Assembly (NCBI GenBank): GCA_009785115.1
Contig: WQWY01000022.1
Location: 1 to 40,446, forward strand
Source: Micrococcales bacterium
GTDB taxonomy: Bacteria > Actinomycetota > Actinomycetes > Actinomycetales > Cellulomonadaceae
Length of the DNA: 40,446 nucleotides
Direction of reading: 5' to 3'
A program made the position numbers and the translations under genes. Under the pieces are notes generated by a model, which had not been told where the DNA came from, searched no databases, and was given only the letters and a program-made list of their open reading frames with translations. Shown one piece after another: positions 1 to 12,047 of this stretch (within the stretch, counting starts at the first letter, position 1; every line of letters begins with the position of its first letter).

Positions 1-116
1 ACGGCGGCCACAGCGGCAGAGACACGCCCGGACCCATCCCGAACCCGGAAGCTAAGCCTGCCAGCGCCGATGGTACTGCACCCGACAGGGCGTGGGAGAG
101 TAGGACACCGCCGAAC
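1..116 (+). rRNA. rrf: 5S ribosomal RNA, a few 5' bases outside the window
   Basis: This is the small structural RNA of the large ribosomal subunit. The sequence has the 5S landmarks in order: a 5' helix I strand (acggcggcc), the conserved stretch cccatcccgaacccggaagctaag around positions 34-57, the loop E/helix IV region ccgatggtactgc, the gtgggagagtagga segment, and a closing strand (caccgcc) that pairs back to the 5' end. The helix I pairing indicates that only a few nucleotides lie outside the window. It is the last gene of an rRNA operon, and a strong terminator hairpin follows at once. Confidence 0.95.
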
Positions 117-122
117 ACCATT

Positions 123-155
123 CTGAAGGCCCCCACCACCGGTGGGGGCCTTCAG
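123..155 (+). terminator. rRNA operon terminator hairpin
   Basis: Positions 123-137 (ctgaaggcccccacc) pair perfectly with 141-155 across the three-base loop acc, giving a 15-bp GC-rich stem seven bases after the 5S rRNA. There is no clear T-run, which is common for terminators in high-GC actinobacteria. The stem is symmetrical, so it could also block minus-strand transcripts coming from glgB. Confidence 0.8.
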
Positions 156-192
156 CCATCCCAAGACGTTCTTTCTGGAACAGGACCCTTCA

Positions 193-232
193 TACAGGTA
201 GGGCCCCGCTGTCTGGCGGGGCCCTACCTGTA
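193..232 (-). terminator. Terminator hairpin at the end of the glgX-glgB cluster
   Basis: Positions 193-209 pair perfectly with 216-232 around the six-base loop tgtctg, giving a 17-bp stem. It lies 17 bases past the glgB stop codon on the minus strand and 38 bases from the rRNA terminator. The two hairpins therefore separate converging transcription units. The structure would work in both directions. Confidence 0.75.
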
Positions 233-248
233 GGCGCGGGAGAGGGAG

Positions 249-2480
249 TCAGCCCTTCTTCTTGGCTGTGCTCTTCTTCGGGGCTGCCTCGGTGGAGGCG
301 GGGTCGCTCTCGGAGATGAGGATGATGCCACCTAGCGGGGGGACACGGACCGAGGCGGAGAACGGGCGCCCGTAGTACGGGACCTCCTCGGCGACGATCT
401 CTCCGAGGTTGCCGACACCAGAGCCGCCGTACAGCGGAGAATCGGTGTTGATCGCCTCGCGCCACCTGCCACCGTGCGGCAGGGGGAGGCGGTACTCCTC
501 GTGCGGGACGCCGGCGAAGTTCACCACGACGGCCACGGTCGGCGCGTCAGGGGCACGGCGCAGGTAGGCCAGCAGGTTGCGGTCCGCCGCGTCGGAGTCC
601 AACCACTCGAACCCGTCGGGGGTGTGGTCGCGCTGCCACAGAGCCGGGGTCTCCTTGTACACCCGGTTCAGCTCGCGCACACAGTCGCGCACGCCCTGGT
701 GGCCCGGGTCGTCGAGCGTGAACCAGTCGAGCTCGTGCCGCTCGGTCCACTCCCCGCCCTGGGCGTACTCCGACCCCATGAAGATCAGCTTCTTGCCCGG
801 GTGGGTCCACTGGTACAGGTACAGCGCGCGGCAGCCGGCCAGCCGCTGCCAGTGGTCGCCAGGCATGCGACCGTAGATGGACCCCTTGCCGTGCACCACC
901 TCGTCGTGAGACAGCGGCAGGACGTACTGCTCGGAGAACGCGTACACCATCGAGAACGTGATCTCGTTGTGGTGGTAGCGGCGGTTGATCGGGGCCTCCT
1001 GCAGGTAGCGCAGGGTGTCGTTCATCCAGCCCATGTTCCACTTCAGCCCGAAGCCCAGGCCGTCGGCGTCCGTCGGCTTGGTGACACCCGGCCAGGCGGT
1101 GGACTCCTCGGCGATCATGACGATGCCAGGGGTGCGCCTGTAGGCCGTCGCGTTGGCCTCCTGGACGAACGAGATCGCCTCGAGGTTCTCCCGGCCACCG
1201 AACTGGTTCGGGCGCCACTGGCCGTACTCGCGCGAGTAGTCCAGGTACAGCATCGAGGCGACGGCGTCGACGCGCAGGCCGTCGACGTGGAACTCCTCGA
1301 GCCAGAACGTCGCGTTGGCGACCAGGAAGTTGCGCACCTCGTTCCGGCCGTAGTTGAACACGTAGGTGCCCCAGTCCTGGTGCTCGCCGCGCAGCGGGTC
1401 CGGGTCCTCGTACAGCGCTGTGCCGTCGAAACGGCCCAGGGCCCAGTCGTCCTTCGGGAAGTGGGCTGGCACCCAGTCGACGATGACGCCGATGCCGGCC
1501 TTGTGCAGCGAGTCGACCAGGAAGCGGAAGTCGTCAGGCCCCCCGAAGCGCGCGGTCGGTGCGTAGTAGGACGAGACCTGGTAGCCCCACGAGCCCCCGA
1601 AGGGGTGCTCGGCGACCGGCATGAGCTCGACGTGCGTGAAACCCATGTCGACGACGTACTCGGTGAGCTCGGTCGCCAGGTCGCGGTATGAGCGTCCCCA
1701 GCGCCACGAGCCCAGGTGCACCTCGTAGATCGACATGGCCGAGTGGTAGGGGTCGCCCTTCGCCCGGGCGGCTATCCAGCGGTCGTCGCTCCAGGAGAAG
1801 CTCTCCTCGACGACCTTCGAGGCGGTCGCCGGCGGGACCTCTGTGGCGCGGGCCATCGGGTCGGCCTTCTGCCGCCAGCTGCCGTCGGCGGCGATGATCT
1901 CGTACTTGTAGACGGTGCCCGGGCCCAGGTCGGGCACGAACACCTCCCAGACGCCCGAGGAGCCCAGCGAGCGCATGGCGTGGGTGCGGCCCTGCCAGAA
2001 GTTGAAGTCGCCCACCACCCGCACCGCGCGCGCCGTCGGCGCCCACACGGCGAACGCCGTGCCGGTGACCTCGCCCATCGGGCCGGAGAAACGCTTGACG
2101 TTGGAGCCGAGCACGGTCCACAGCCGCTCGTGACGGCCCTCCCCGATGAGGTGCAGGTCTAGCTCGCCGAGCGTCGGCAGGAAGCGGTACGGGTCGTCCG
2201 AGGTCGTGGTCTCGCCCTCGTAGGTGACCTCGAGCCGGTAGTCGGGGATCTCGGTGCCCGGCAGGACGGCGACCCACACGCCCTCGAGCTCGTGGACCGC
2301 CTCCGTGCGTCCGTCCTCGGTGACGACGGCGACCGCGTCGGCACCAGGCCGGACCACCCGCACGGTCACCCCGCCCTCGCCCGGGTGAGCACCGAGGACG
2401 GAGTGCGGGTCGTAGTACGTGCCGTGCCCGACGGATCGTAAGACGTCGTCAGGCACGGGGAGCGGGTGTGGCGTGGTCAT
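249..2480 (-). CDS. glgB: 1,4-alpha-glucan branching enzyme
   Basis: GlgB cuts an alpha-1,4-glucan chain and re-attaches the piece by an alpha-1,6 bond, creating branches in cytoplasmic glycogen (EC 2.4.1.18). The 743-residue protein has an N-terminal CBM48-type beta region (about 130-230) and a GH13 barrel. The catalytic nucleophile is D405 in [10 protein letters not shown], the acid/base is E458 in IAEES, and the transition-state Asp is D526 in LSHDEV. The C-terminus ends in a lysine-rich tail. The start used is the ATG at 2480. An in-frame TTG four codons upstream is an alternative, and neither has a well-spaced ribosome site. It is the last gene of the GlgE-pathway cluster, downstream of mak, and is followed by a strong hairpin. 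Branching creates new chain ends for GlgE to extend. Confidence 0.95.
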   Translation of the reverse strand: MTTPHPLPVPDDVLRSVGHGTYYDPHSVLGAHPGEGGVTVRVVRPGADAVAVVTEDGRTEAVHELEGVWVAVLPGTEIPDYRLEVTYEGETTTSDDPYRFLPTLGELDLHLIGEGRHERLWTVLGSNVKRFSGPMGEVTGTAFAVWAPTARAVRVVGDFNFWQGRTHAMRSLGSSGVWEVFVPDLGPGTVYKYEIIAADGSWRQKADPMARATEVPPATASKVVEESFSWSDDRWIAARAKGDPYHSAMSIYEVHLGSWRWGRSYRDLATELTEYVVDMGFTHVELMPVAEHPFGGSWGYQVSSYYAPTARFGGPDDFRFLVDSLHKAGIGVIVDWVPAHFPKDDWALGRFDGTALYEDPDPLRGEHQDWGTYVFNYGRNEVRNFLVANATFWLEEFHVDGLRVDAVASMLYLDYSREYGQWRPNQFGGRENLEAISFVQEANATAYRRTPGIVMIAEESTAWPGVTKPTDADGLGFGLKWNMGWMNDTLRYLQEAPINRRYHHNEITFSMVYAFSEQYVLPLSHDEVVHGKGSIYGRMPGDHWQRLAGCRALYLYQWTHPGKKLIFMGSEYAQGGEWTERHELDWFTLDDPGHQGVRDCVRELNRVYKETPALWQRDHTPDGFEWLDSDAADRNLLAYLRRAPDAPTVAVVVNFAGVPHEEYRLPLPHGGRWREAINTDSPLYGGSGVGNLGEIVAEEVPYYGRPFSASVRVPPLGGIILISESDPASTEAAPKKSTAKKKG

Positions 2481-2551
2481 GCTCCAAGCCAACCATCGAA
2501 TGAGCCGCGACGCAGGGTCGTGAGGTCCCGTGTCGCACTGACGACCAGGGT

Positions 2552-3889
2552 CTAGGCCAGCAGGCGGTCGAGGCCGTGCAGGGGGATGGAGACCCAGTCA
2601 GGGCGGTTGCGGGACTCGTAGACCACCTCGTAGATCACCTTGTCCAGCTCCAGGGCCGCCAGCACCTGTGCGTGCTGCGACGCGTCGCCCAGGCACGTGC
2701 CGAGGAAGGCGGAGCGGCACGACTCGACCCAGCCGTCCGCGGCCTCGCCGGTCAGGCCGCCCACCGCGGCCGCGTAGTCGAAGCTGCGCAGCACCCCGGC
2801 GACGTCCCGCAGGGCGAGATCTGGGCGGGTACGCGTCTCGACGGGGGCCAGCGGTTCGCCCTCGAAGTCCGTGACGAACCAGCGTCCGTGAGAACGGAGC
2901 ACCTGGCCGAGGTGCAGGTCGCCGTGGACGCGCTGCCGTGGAGGAAGATCAGCGTGCTGCTCGAGCGCTCGGGCCTTGGCCTCGATCTCGTCGACCCGCT
3001 CGGCGAGGGTCGGCACGAAGGGCACGGCCCAGGCGAGACGCTCCCGCAGGGCGGCCGCGACCTGGGCCGCCCCTTGGTGCTCGTAGGTGCCGTAGGCCGT
3101 CACCAGGGCCCGGTGCATGCTCGCCACCACCGAGCCCAGGTCGGTGGCCAGGTCGGTGAACGAGGCTCCGCGTCGTGCGTGGTCGCAGGCCAGCTCGAAC
3201 CCGTCGGCCGCGTCGGGGACGAACGTGGCCATCGCGGCCAGGTGGCCCGGGGCCTCCGCCCCTGGCCAGGTCGCCCGCAGCCATCCGAGCGGGGCCGGGA
3301 CGGCGTCCCAGCCCGCCTCGACCAGGTGCCGGGGCACGTCGACGTCAGGGTTGTCCCCCGAGGTCAGCGAGCGCAGCACCTTGAGCACCGCCACCGGCCC
3401 GTCCGCGCCGGCCAGGACGACGGAGGTGTTCGACTGCTCGCCTGTGAGCACGCGAGAGGCGAGAGGGTCGATCTGGGCTCGCACGCTCGCCTCGGTGACC
3501 GGGCCCTCAGCGGCTGCCAGCCACGCCGCGACGAACGACGGCGCGCCGACGCCGTCGTGCACCGCCAGCCCGCTGCGCCAGGCGAGCGCCTCCGACGGCG
3601 GCTGCTCGGCATGGACGAGCAGCAGCGGGACCTGGAGCACGGTCCGGACGGCAGGGGCCTCCACCGCGACCAGCAGCACCCGCACCCGGGGCTCGCCGGA
3701 GCCCGCCGTCGCTGACGGGGAGGGCAGCGTCAGGTCGATCCCGCCCAGAGGCGTGCACGTGACCTCGGACCCCTTGACCGGGAACCAGCGCTGGGTGCGC
3801 AGCCACGGGTCCAGGGTGTCGACGAGCCACGGGTCCAGCGCGGCGTCGAGCGTCGCCACCAACGTCGCGGCTCCCCCCACCGGTCTCAC
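2552..3889 (-). CDS. mak: Maltokinase
   Basis: Mak (also called Pep2) phosphorylates maltose at C1 with ATP to give maltose-1-phosphate (EC 2.7.1.175), the donor used by GlgE. The 445-residue protein has the family's N-terminal cap with the [13 protein letters not shown] stretch (about 33-41). It also has the eukaryotic-kinase-like catalytic core, with [10 protein letters not shown] as the catalytic loop and the metal-binding Asp in VTDFEGEP. The [15 protein letters not shown] segment is typical of actinobacterial maltokinases. The start is a GTG 17 bases after the treS stop, with ggtgagg as ribosome site. Here it is a separate gene rather than fused to treS, as also happens in other actinobacteria. 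A gap of about 70 bases separates it from glgB. Confidence 0.92.
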   Translation of the reverse strand: MRPVGGAATLVATLDAALDPWLVDTLDPWLRTQRWFPVKGSEVTCTPLGGIDLTLPSPSATAGSGEPRVRVLLVAVEAPAVRTVLQVPLLLVHAEQPPSEALAWRSGLAVHDGVGAPSFVAAWLAAAEGPVTEASVRAQIDPLASRVLTGEQSNTSVVLAGADGPVAVLKVLRSLTSGDNPDVDVPRHLVEAGWDAVPAPLGWLRATWPGAEAPGHLAAMATFVPDAADGFELACDHARRGASFTDLATDLGSVVASMHRALVTAYGTYEHQGAAQVAAALRERLAWAVPFVPTLAERVDEIEAKARALEQHADLPPRQRVHGDLHLGQVLRSHGRWFVTDFEGEPLAPVETRTRPDLALRDVAGVLRSFDYAAAVGGLTGEAADGWVESCRSAFLGTCLGDASQHAQVLAALELDKVIYEVVYESRNRPDWVSIPLHGLDRLLA

Positions 3890-3905
3890 AGCCTCACCGC
3901 CGGCC

Positions 3906-5696
3906 TCACGGCTCGACCACCAGCCAGAAGAACTCCCGAGAGCCCAGGGTGAACGTCACCTGCCGGTCGGCGTCGACGGTCGCCAGGACAGCACCGCCGA
4001 AGGCGTCGCGCAGCTCCCGGCCGGCCGGCGAGAGCAGCTCGGGCAGGGTCAGCGTCGCCGAGCGGGCGGTGGCGGCCAGGTTCGCGCAGACGAGGATCGT
4101 CTCGGTGGCGTTCTTGCGCAGGAAGGCCAGGACGGCCTCGTTGTCGCACTCGACGGTCTCGAAGTCGCCGTCACCGAGGCTCGGGTGAGCGCGACGGACC
4201 GTGAGCATCCCGTGCACCCAGTGCAGCAACGACGCGGGCTGGGCCAGCTGCGCCTCGACGTTGACGTGCCCGTAGTGGTGCACCAGCGACTGCACCAGGG
4301 GCAGGTAGAGCTTGCCCGGGTCTGCGGTGGAGAACCCTGCGTTGCGGTCCGGGGTCCACTGCATCGGGGTGCGCACCGCGTCGCGGTCGTTCAGCCAGAT
4401 GTTGTCGCCCATCCCGATCTCGTCGCCGTAGTACAGGCACGGTGAGCCGGGCAGGGACAGCAGCAGCGCGTGGGCGAGCTCGATCTCCTTGCGGTTGTTG
4501 TCCAGCAGCGGCGCCAGCCTGCGTCGGATGCCCACGTTGGCGCGCATCCGGGAGTCGGTCGCGTACTTGCCGTACATGTACGCGCGCTCCTCGGTGGAGA
4601 CCATCTCGAGGGTGAGCTCGTCGTGGTTGCGCAAGAACGTCGACCACTGCCCGCCGGCCGGGATCGGCGGGGTGCTGGCGAGGATGTCGACGATCGCCTT
4701 GGCCCGCTGGTCGCGCAGCGCGTAGAAGATGCGCGGCATCACCGGGAAGTGGAAGCACATGTGGCACTCAGGGTCGGTGTCGGTGCCGAAGTAGTGCACG
4801 ACGTCCTCAGGCCACTGGTTGGCCTCCGCCAGCAGGATGCGGCCCGGGTACTCGTCGTCGATCATGCGGCGCATCGTCCGCAAGAACGCGTGCGTCGCGG
4901 GCAGGTTCTCGCAGTTGGTGCCCTCCTCCTCGAACAGGTAGGGCACCGCGTCGAGACGGAACCCGTCCACGCCGAGGTTCAGCCAGAACCGTGCCACGTC
5001 CATCATCGCGTGACGGACCTTCGGGTTCTCGTAGTTCAGGTCGGGCTGATGACTGAAGAACCGGTGCCAGAAGTACTGGCGGCGCACCGGGTCGAAGGTC
5101 CAGTTCGACGTCTCGGTGTCGACGAAGATGATCCGGGCGTCGGAGTAGCGGGTGTTGTCGTCGCTCCACACGTAGAAGTCGCCGTAGGGGCCGTCTGGGT
5201 CCGAGCGAGACGACTGGAACCACGGGTGGGCGTCGGAGGTGTGGTTCATCACCAGGTCGGTGATGACCCGGATGCCGCGCCGGTGCGCCTGCTCGATCAG
5301 CGCCGCGAAGTCCGACAGCCGTCCGTACTGCGACGCCACCGCGGTGAAGTCGGAGATGTCGTAGCCCCCGTCGCGCATCGGGGAGGTGTAGAACGGGGGC
5401 AGCCACAGGCAGTCGATGCCCAGCCACTGCAGATAGTCCAGCCGGGCGATCAGACCGCGCAGGTCGCCGACCCCGTCGCGGTCGGAGTCGGAGAAGCAGC
5501 GCAGCATGACCTCGTAGAACACCGCCCTGCGGAACCACTGGGGGTCGTCGGACAGGCCCCCGTGAGCGACGGGGTCTACCTGAGGCTGAGGAGGGCGGGG
5601 GAGCGCGGTCATCCCCAGCGCAGGGGTCTTCGGCGGCGGCTGGACGGCGCGGACCGGTGCGGCCGCCCAGCGATATCTGCCAGGAGCATGGGTCAC
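3906..5696 (-). CDS. treS: Trehalose synthase (maltose alpha-D-glucosyltransferase)
   Basis: TreS interconverts trehalose and maltose by an intramolecular transglucosylation (EC 5.4.99.16) and feeds maltose to Mak. The protein is very close to the mycobacterial TreS pattern throughout. Counted from the GTG start, the GH13 residues are D249 in GFRLDAVPY, E291 in LLAEANQWP and D359 in FLRNHDELT, and GGYDISDF and DLVMNHTS are also present. I place the start at the GTG at 5696, which overlaps the glgE stop as GTGA and gives 596 residues, near the usual size. The ATG at 5612 (568 residues) would skip a Pro/Ala-rich leader and remains possible. An upstream in-frame extension through glgE is not credible. 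The C-terminus is a normal beta domain without a kinase fusion. Confidence 0.94.
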   Translation of the reverse strand: MTHAPGRYRWAAAPVRAVQPPPKTPALGMTALPRPPQPQVDPVAHGGLSDDPQWFRRAVFYEVMLRCFSDSDRDGVGDLRGLIARLDYLQWLGIDCLWLPPFYTSPMRDGGYDISDFTAVASQYGRLSDFAALIEQAHRRGIRVITDLVMNHTSDAHPWFQSSRSDPDGPYGDFYVWSDDNTRYSDARIIFVDTETSNWTFDPVRRQYFWHRFFSHQPDLNYENPKVRHAMMDVARFWLNLGVDGFRLDAVPYLFEEEGTNCENLPATHAFLRTMRRMIDDEYPGRILLAEANQWPEDVVHYFGTDTDPECHMCFHFPVMPRIFYALRDQRAKAIVDILASTPPIPAGGQWSTFLRNHDELTLEMVSTEERAYMYGKYATDSRMRANVGIRRRLAPLLDNNRKEIELAHALLLSLPGSPCLYYGDEIGMGDNIWLNDRDAVRTPMQWTPDRNAGFSTADPGKLYLPLVQSLVHHYGHVNVEAQLAQPASLLHWVHGMLTVRRAHPSLGDGDFETVECDNEAVLAFLRKNATETILVCANLAATARSATLTLPELLSPAGRELRDAFGGAVLATVDADRQVTFTLGSREFFWLVVEP

Positions 5697-7750
5697 GACG
5701 GGCTCACCGTCATGATGTGAGCACAGCTGCGTTCCGGTGCGAGCTGGACGAAGGAGTCCGCCCGCCAGGTGTAGGACTGCCCGGTGAGCTGGTCGACGAC
5801 CTTCAGAGGCTCGTCCACCGGCAGGCCGAGCGCGGCCAGGTCCAGGTGGATCCAGCCCTCCTGGGCGTGCCACGGGTCGATGTTCACCACGGTGATGACC
5901 ACGTCGCGGCGGCCCGTCGGGGAGTGCTCGGGCGCCAGGTGCCGGGAGAAGCACACCATCTGCTCGTTGTCGCACGGGTGGATGCGGACGTTGCGCAGCT
6001 GGCGCAGCGCCGGGTGGGCGTCGCGGATCTCGTTGAGCCGTCCCAGCAGCAGGGCGATGCCCCGCCCGTCGCCCGCCGACCAGTCTCGGGGCCGGAACTC
6101 GTACTTCTCGTTGTCGATCTGCTCCTCGACCCCCGGCCTGGCGATGTTCTCGACCAGCTCGTACCCGGAGTAGATGCCCCAGGTCGGTGCGCCGAGCGCG
6201 GCGAGCACAGCCCGGATCGCGAAGCCGGCCACCCCTCCGGTCTGCATGTAGGGGGTCAAGATGTCGTGGGTCGTCGGCCAGAAGCTCGGCCGCATCCAGG
6301 CGCCCTGCTCGCCACCCACGGTGGCCAGATACTCCTCGAGCTCGGCCTTGGTGTTGCGCCAGGCGAAGTAGGTGTACGACTGGTGGAACCCGCACTTGGC
6401 CAGCGTCAGCATCATCGCCGGCTTGGTGAACGCCTCGGACAGGAACAGCACGTCCGGGTGCTCAGCGCGGATGTCGGCCAGCAGCGACTGCCAGAACGGC
6501 AGCGGCTTGGTGTGCGGGTTGTCCACCCGGAAGGCCGTCACGCCGTGGTCGATCCACACCTGGATCACCCGGCGGATCTCGGCCTGGAGGCCCTTGGGGT
6601 CGGCGTCGAAGTACAGCGGGTAGATGTCCTGGTACTTCTTCGGCGGGTTCTCCGCATACGCGATGGTCCCGTCGGCGCGGTGCGCGAACCACTCCGGGTG
6701 CTCGGTGACCCACGGGTGGTCGGGCGAGCACTGGAGAGCCAGGTCGAGCGCGACCTCGAGACCGTTCGCACGGGCCACGGACACGAAGGCGTCGAAGTCC
6801 TCGAACGTGCCGAGCGTCGGCTCGATCGCGTCGTGGCCGCCGTCCGGCGAGCCGATCGCGTACGGCGAGCCCGGGTCGCCGGGCAGCGCCTCGAGCGAGC
6901 CGTTGCGACCCTTGCGGAACGTCGTGCCGATCGGGTGGATCGGAGTCAGGTACACCACGTCGAAGCCCATGGCCGCGATCCGGGGGATCTCCGACGCGGC
7001 GGTGCGCAGCGTGCCCGAGACCCACTGGCCCGTCGCCCTGTCGTACCACGCCCCGGCTGAGCGGGGGAACATCTCGTACCACGCCCCGGCCACGGCGAGC
7101 GGGCGGTCCACCTGCAACGGGTAGTCGGGGGAGACCGTCAGCAGGTCACGCACCGGGAAGCGTGCGAACGCGTCGTGCACCTGCGGCGACAGCACCGCCC
7201 GCAGCCGCTCGACAGGAACGGTCTCGGCGTCGGCCAGGGTGTCGGCCGCCGCCCGCAGCAGCGTGCGGGCCGCACGGTCGGGCTCCTGGGTGCCGCGACG
7301 GTTCGCAGCCCTGGCCAGCAGCCGGGCTCCCTCGGCCATCATCAGGTCGGCGTCGATGCCGGCGGGCACCTTGATCTGCGCGTCGTGGACCCACGTCGCC
7401 CACGGGTCCGACCAGCTCTCCACGCGGAACGTCCAGTCGCCCGTCGCGTCGGCGGAGACCCACGCCTCGTAGCGGCTCAGGCCGGTCCCGGTCTCGGCCA
7501 TCCGCACACGGTCGGCCTCGGTGCCGTCGGGCCGGACGAGCACCGCCTCGGCGCCGAAGGCGTCGTGTCCCTCGCGGAACACCGTCGCGCTGATCGGGAA
7601 CGCCTCGCCGACCGTGGACTTGGCCGGGAAACGCCCGGCCTCGGCCACCGGGGCGACATCGACCACCGGGATGCGCCCGACGGGGGCAGGGGGCAAGGGA
7701 GCGCGACGGGCCCGGGGCTGCGCCGCCGCGCGAGGACGCTGGGTGCTCAC
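5693..7750 (-). CDS. glgE: Alpha-1,4-glucan:maltose-1-phosphate maltosyltransferase
   Basis: GlgE transfers maltose from maltose-1-phosphate to the non-reducing end of an alpha-1,4-glucan (EC 2.4.99.16, GH13_3). It is the polymerising step of this pathway. The 685-residue protein has the expected N-terminal Ig-like domain, a helical insert near 130-200 and the catalytic barrel. The catalytic residues are D410 in AFRVDNPHTKP, E439 in FLSEAFTKP and D496 in THDILTP. The PIHPIGTTFRKG segment and the ENPPKKYQDIYP loop are family hallmarks. The start is a GTG at 7750; the first 25 residues are low-complexity Arg/Ala/Pro, so a later start cannot be excluded. The gene follows glgX by 44 bases and overlaps treS by four bases, consistent with one transcript. 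Confidence 0.95.
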   Translation of the reverse strand: MSTQRPRAAAQPRARRAPLPPAPVGRIPVVDVAPVAEAGRFPAKSTVGEAFPISATVFREGHDAFGAEAVLVRPDGTEADRVRMAETGTGLSRYEAWVSADATGDWTFRVESWSDPWATWVHDAQIKVPAGIDADLMMAEGARLLARAANRRGTQEPDRAARTLLRAAADTLADAETVPVERLRAVLSPQVHDAFARFPVRDLLTVSPDYPLQVDRPLAVAGAWYEMFPRSAGAWYDRATGQWVSGTLRTAASEIPRIAAMGFDVVYLTPIHPIGTTFRKGRNGSLEALPGDPGSPYAIGSPDGGHDAIEPTLGTFEDFDAFVSVARANGLEVALDLALQCSPDHPWVTEHPEWFAHRADGTIAYAENPPKKYQDIYPLYFDADPKGLQAEIRRVIQVWIDHGVTAFRVDNPHTKPLPFWQSLLADIRAEHPDVLFLSEAFTKPAMMLTLAKCGFHQSYTYFAWRNTKAELEEYLATVGGEQGAWMRPSFWPTTHDILTPYMQTGGVAGFAIRAVLAALGAPTWGIYSGYELVENIARPGVEEQIDNEKYEFRPRDWSAGDGRGIALLLGRLNEIRDAHPALRQLRNVRIHPCDNEQMVCFSRHLAPEHSPTGRRDVVITVVNIDPWHAQEGWIHLDLAALGLPVDEPLKVVDQLTGQSYTWRADSFVQLAPERSCAHIMTVSPS

Positions 7751-7794
7751 AGGACGAAACTATCGGGCTTTCGTCGCTGACGGCGGTCAGAGCG

Positions 7795-9996
<2,202 letters not shown>

Positions 9997-10098
9997 GAGC
10001 CATATTGTGACGCGGCACACCCACACGGCGCCATGCGCACCCCCGGGGGAAACGGATCGTGGACGCTCGGCCGAGGCCAGACGGGTGGTCGTGAGGCA

Positions 10099-10113
10099 GG
10101 ACGGATGCCGTCC
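10099..10113. promoter_or_regulatory. Inverted repeat in the glgX/etfB divergent region
   Basis: GGACGG and CCGTCC form perfect 6-bp arms around the spacer atg. The repeat sits about 30 to 43 bases upstream of the predicted etfB transcript start, so it could be an operator or activator site. No known binding consensus was recognised. Confidence 0.3.
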
Positions 10114-10129
10114 GGAGCGTCGCGACGGG

Positions 10130-10135
10130 TAGCCT
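10130..10135 (+). promoter_or_regulatory. Probable -10 box of a leaderless etfB transcript
   Basis: TAGCCT fits the actinobacterial TAnnnT -10 consensus and ends six bases before the GTG start at 10142. This spacing puts the transcript start on the G of the start codon. No ribosome-binding site is visible before the GTG, which agrees with leaderless translation. No convincing -35 hexamer is seen. Confidence 0.55.
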
Positions 10136-10141
10136 GCTCGG

Positions 10142-10933
10142 GTGCGCATCGTGGTGACCGTCAAGGACGTCCCCGACATCTCGGGGGCCCGCCAGCTGGG
10201 TGCCGACGGGCGTCTGGTGCGCGACGACGGGGACTCCACGCTCAACGAGCTGGACGAGAACGCCGTGCAGGCCGCGGTCGACCTCCGGGCCGCCACCGGT
10301 GGTGAGGTCGTCGTGCTCAGCATCGGCCCCTCGCAGGCCGTGAGCGCGGTGCGTCGTGCCCTGCAGCTGGGTGCTGACCGTGGGGTTCTGGTCAGCGACG
10401 AGACCCTGGCGGGTCTGGACGCCCCCGCCACCGGTGTCGCGCTGGCCGCGGCGATCGCTGCCGACGGAGGTGCCGACCTGGTGCTGTGCGGCATGTCCGC
10501 CACCGACGGCATGACCTCGGTGGTGCCCGGTGCGCTCGCCGCCGCGCTCGGCGTCCCCGCGGTGACGCTGGCCGCCGCGCTGGAGGTGACAGACGGCCGC
10601 GTCATGGTTCGTCGTGAGCTGGCCGACGTCACCGAGCGGGTCGAGGTCGACCTCCCGGCGGTCGTCTCGGTGAGCGACCAGGTCAACGAGCCTGCGGTCC
10701 CGGGGTTCAAGGCGATCCTCGGGGCGCGCAAGAAGCCGGTCGAGCGTCTGGACGCCGCCGCTCTCGCGCCCGGCCTGGCAGCCCTCGGGCTCGCGGCCGC
10801 CGACCTGACCGCACGGACCAGGGTGGTCGACACCCACCTCCGCCCGCCCCGCACCGACCAGGTGCTCGTCGACGACGACGGGACGGCCGGAGCCACGCTC
10901 GCGGCCTGGCTCGTCGACCGCCACCTGGTCTGA
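10142..10933 (+). CDS. etfB: Electron transfer flavoprotein beta subunit
   Basis: EtfB forms the AMP-binding half of the FAD-containing heterodimer that takes electrons from acyl-CoA and related dehydrogenases. The 263-residue protein begins MRIVVTVKDVPD and has the adenine nucleotide alpha-hydrolase-like Rossmann fold. Visible family segments are NELDENAVQAA (about 37-47), LQLGADRGVLV, DLVLCGMSATDGMT and VSVSDQVNEPAVPGFKAI near 178-195. The GTG start is supported by the -10 box six bases upstream. etfA follows after 40 bases in the usual order. The physiological dehydrogenase partner is not in the window. Confidence 0.93.
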   Translation: MRIVVTVKDVPDISGARQLGADGRLVRDDGDSTLNELDENAVQAAVDLRAATGGEVVVLSIGPSQAVSAVRRALQLGADRGVLVSDETLAGLDAPATGVALAAAIAADGGADLVLCGMSATDGMTSVVPGALAAALGVPAVTLAAALEVTDGRVMVRRELADVTERVEVDLPAVVSVSDQVNEPAVPGFKAILGARKKPVERLDAAALAPGLAALGLAAADLTARTRVVDTHLRPPRTDQVLVDDDGTAGATLAAWLVDRHLV

Positions 10934-10973
10934 GCCGCTGAAGGGCCCGTCTTGTGAGAGGGATGACGACGAC

Positions 10974-11933
10974 GTGACTACCTGCGTGGTCTTGCTGGAA
11001 CCCGCGTCGGCCGCCGCGGCCGGCGAGCTGGTCACCGCCGCGCGGCGCCTGGGCACCGTGATCGGGCTGGTGCTCGCCCGGGACGCCGAGAGCGGCTCTG
11101 CTGCTCTGGTCGACGCGCTCGGGGCGCACGGGGTCTCCCGGGTGCTGCGGGCTGTCCCCGATGCCGACCCGCTGGCCCCGGCCGTCGTCGCCGAGTGCGT
11201 CGTCGCGGCCGTCCGGGCCAGCGACGACGTCGTCGCGGTGCTGGCCCCAGCCAGCCCGGCCTTCCACGAGGTCGCCGGACGCGTGGCCGTGGCGACCCGT
11301 GGCGCGGTGGTCACCGACGTCGAGGACGTCACCGTGGCCGACGGCACGCTCCGGGTGGCCAAGCAGGTGCTGGCCGGGGCCTGGACCTCGACCGTCGAGG
11401 TGACCGCGACGCCGGTGACGCTCACGCTGAAGCCCCGCGCGATCAAGGCCGACGAGGTGCCGCCCGTCTCGCCTGAGGTGGTCGACCTTCCTGTGGCGTG
11501 CGGCCCCGCCGCTCGTGCGGCTCGCGTCACCCAGACCGTGCACCAGGCCACCGGACGCCCGCCGCTGACCTCGGCGGACGTGGTCGTCGTCGCCGGGCGC
11601 GGGGTGGACAGGCAGATGAGCCTCGTCACCGACCTGGCCGACGAGCTCGGTGCGGCGGTGGGGGCCACACGCGTGGTGGTGGACGAGGGCTGGGCGGACC
11701 ACGACCTGCTGGTCGGCCAGACCGGGGTGAGCGTCGCCCCCCGCCTCTACATCGGCGCCGGGGTGTCCGGCCAGGTGCACCACCGTGGTGGCATGCAGGC
11801 GGCGAGCACGGTGGTCGCGATCAACACCGACCCTGACGCTCCCATCTTCGAGCACGCCGACTACGGGATCGTCGGCGACGTGGCCAAGGTGCTGCCCCAG
11901 CTCACGACCGAGCTCCACCGCCTGCGCTCCTGA
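10974..11933 (+). CDS. etfA: Electron transfer flavoprotein alpha subunit
   Basis: EtfA carries most of the FAD site of the ETF dimer and docks with partner dehydrogenases and the quinone or other acceptor. The 319-residue protein has a variable N-terminal half and the conserved C-terminal FAD domain. Hallmarks there are VVAGRGVD, a Rossmann-like run, APRLYIGAGVSGQVHHRGGM, and the signature AINTDPDAPIFEHADYGIVGD close to the end. The start is the GTG at 10974 with gagaggg as ribosome site. The ATG at 10963 runs straight into a stop. It lies in a two-gene operon with etfB and converges on the kinase-like gene at 12048. The 114-base gap to that gene shows no convincing terminator. Confidence 0.93.
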   Translation: MTTCVVLLEPASAAAAGELVTAARRLGTVIGLVLARDAESGSAALVDALGAHGVSRVLRAVPDADPLAPAVVAECVVAAVRASDDVVAVLAPASPAFHEVAGRVAVATRGAVVTDVEDVTVADGTLRVAKQVLAGAWTSTVEVTATPVTLTLKPRAIKADEVPPVSPEVVDLPVACGPAARAARVTQTVHQATGRPPLTSADVVVVAGRGVDRQMSLVTDLADELGAAVGATRVVVDEGWADHDLLVGQTGVSVAPRLYIGAGVSGQVHHRGGMQAASTVVAINTDPDAPIFEHADYGIVGDVAKVLPQLTTELHRLRS

Positions 11934-12047
11934 ACCAGCCTCGTCTCACCCGTTCCGTCCCCTGGCTCGTCGGACCTCCGCGGGTCGGTCGAAGATGCCC
12001 GCCGAGGTGACGGAGAGCCGACGGGGCGACAAGAGCGGGAAGGGCTC

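Noticed and set aside
9997..10896. Extension of the glgX frame upstream to 10896
   Set aside because: The extra 300 codons are Ser/Arg/Thr-rich and antisense to etfB. The GlgX family alignment begins at the GTG at 9996.
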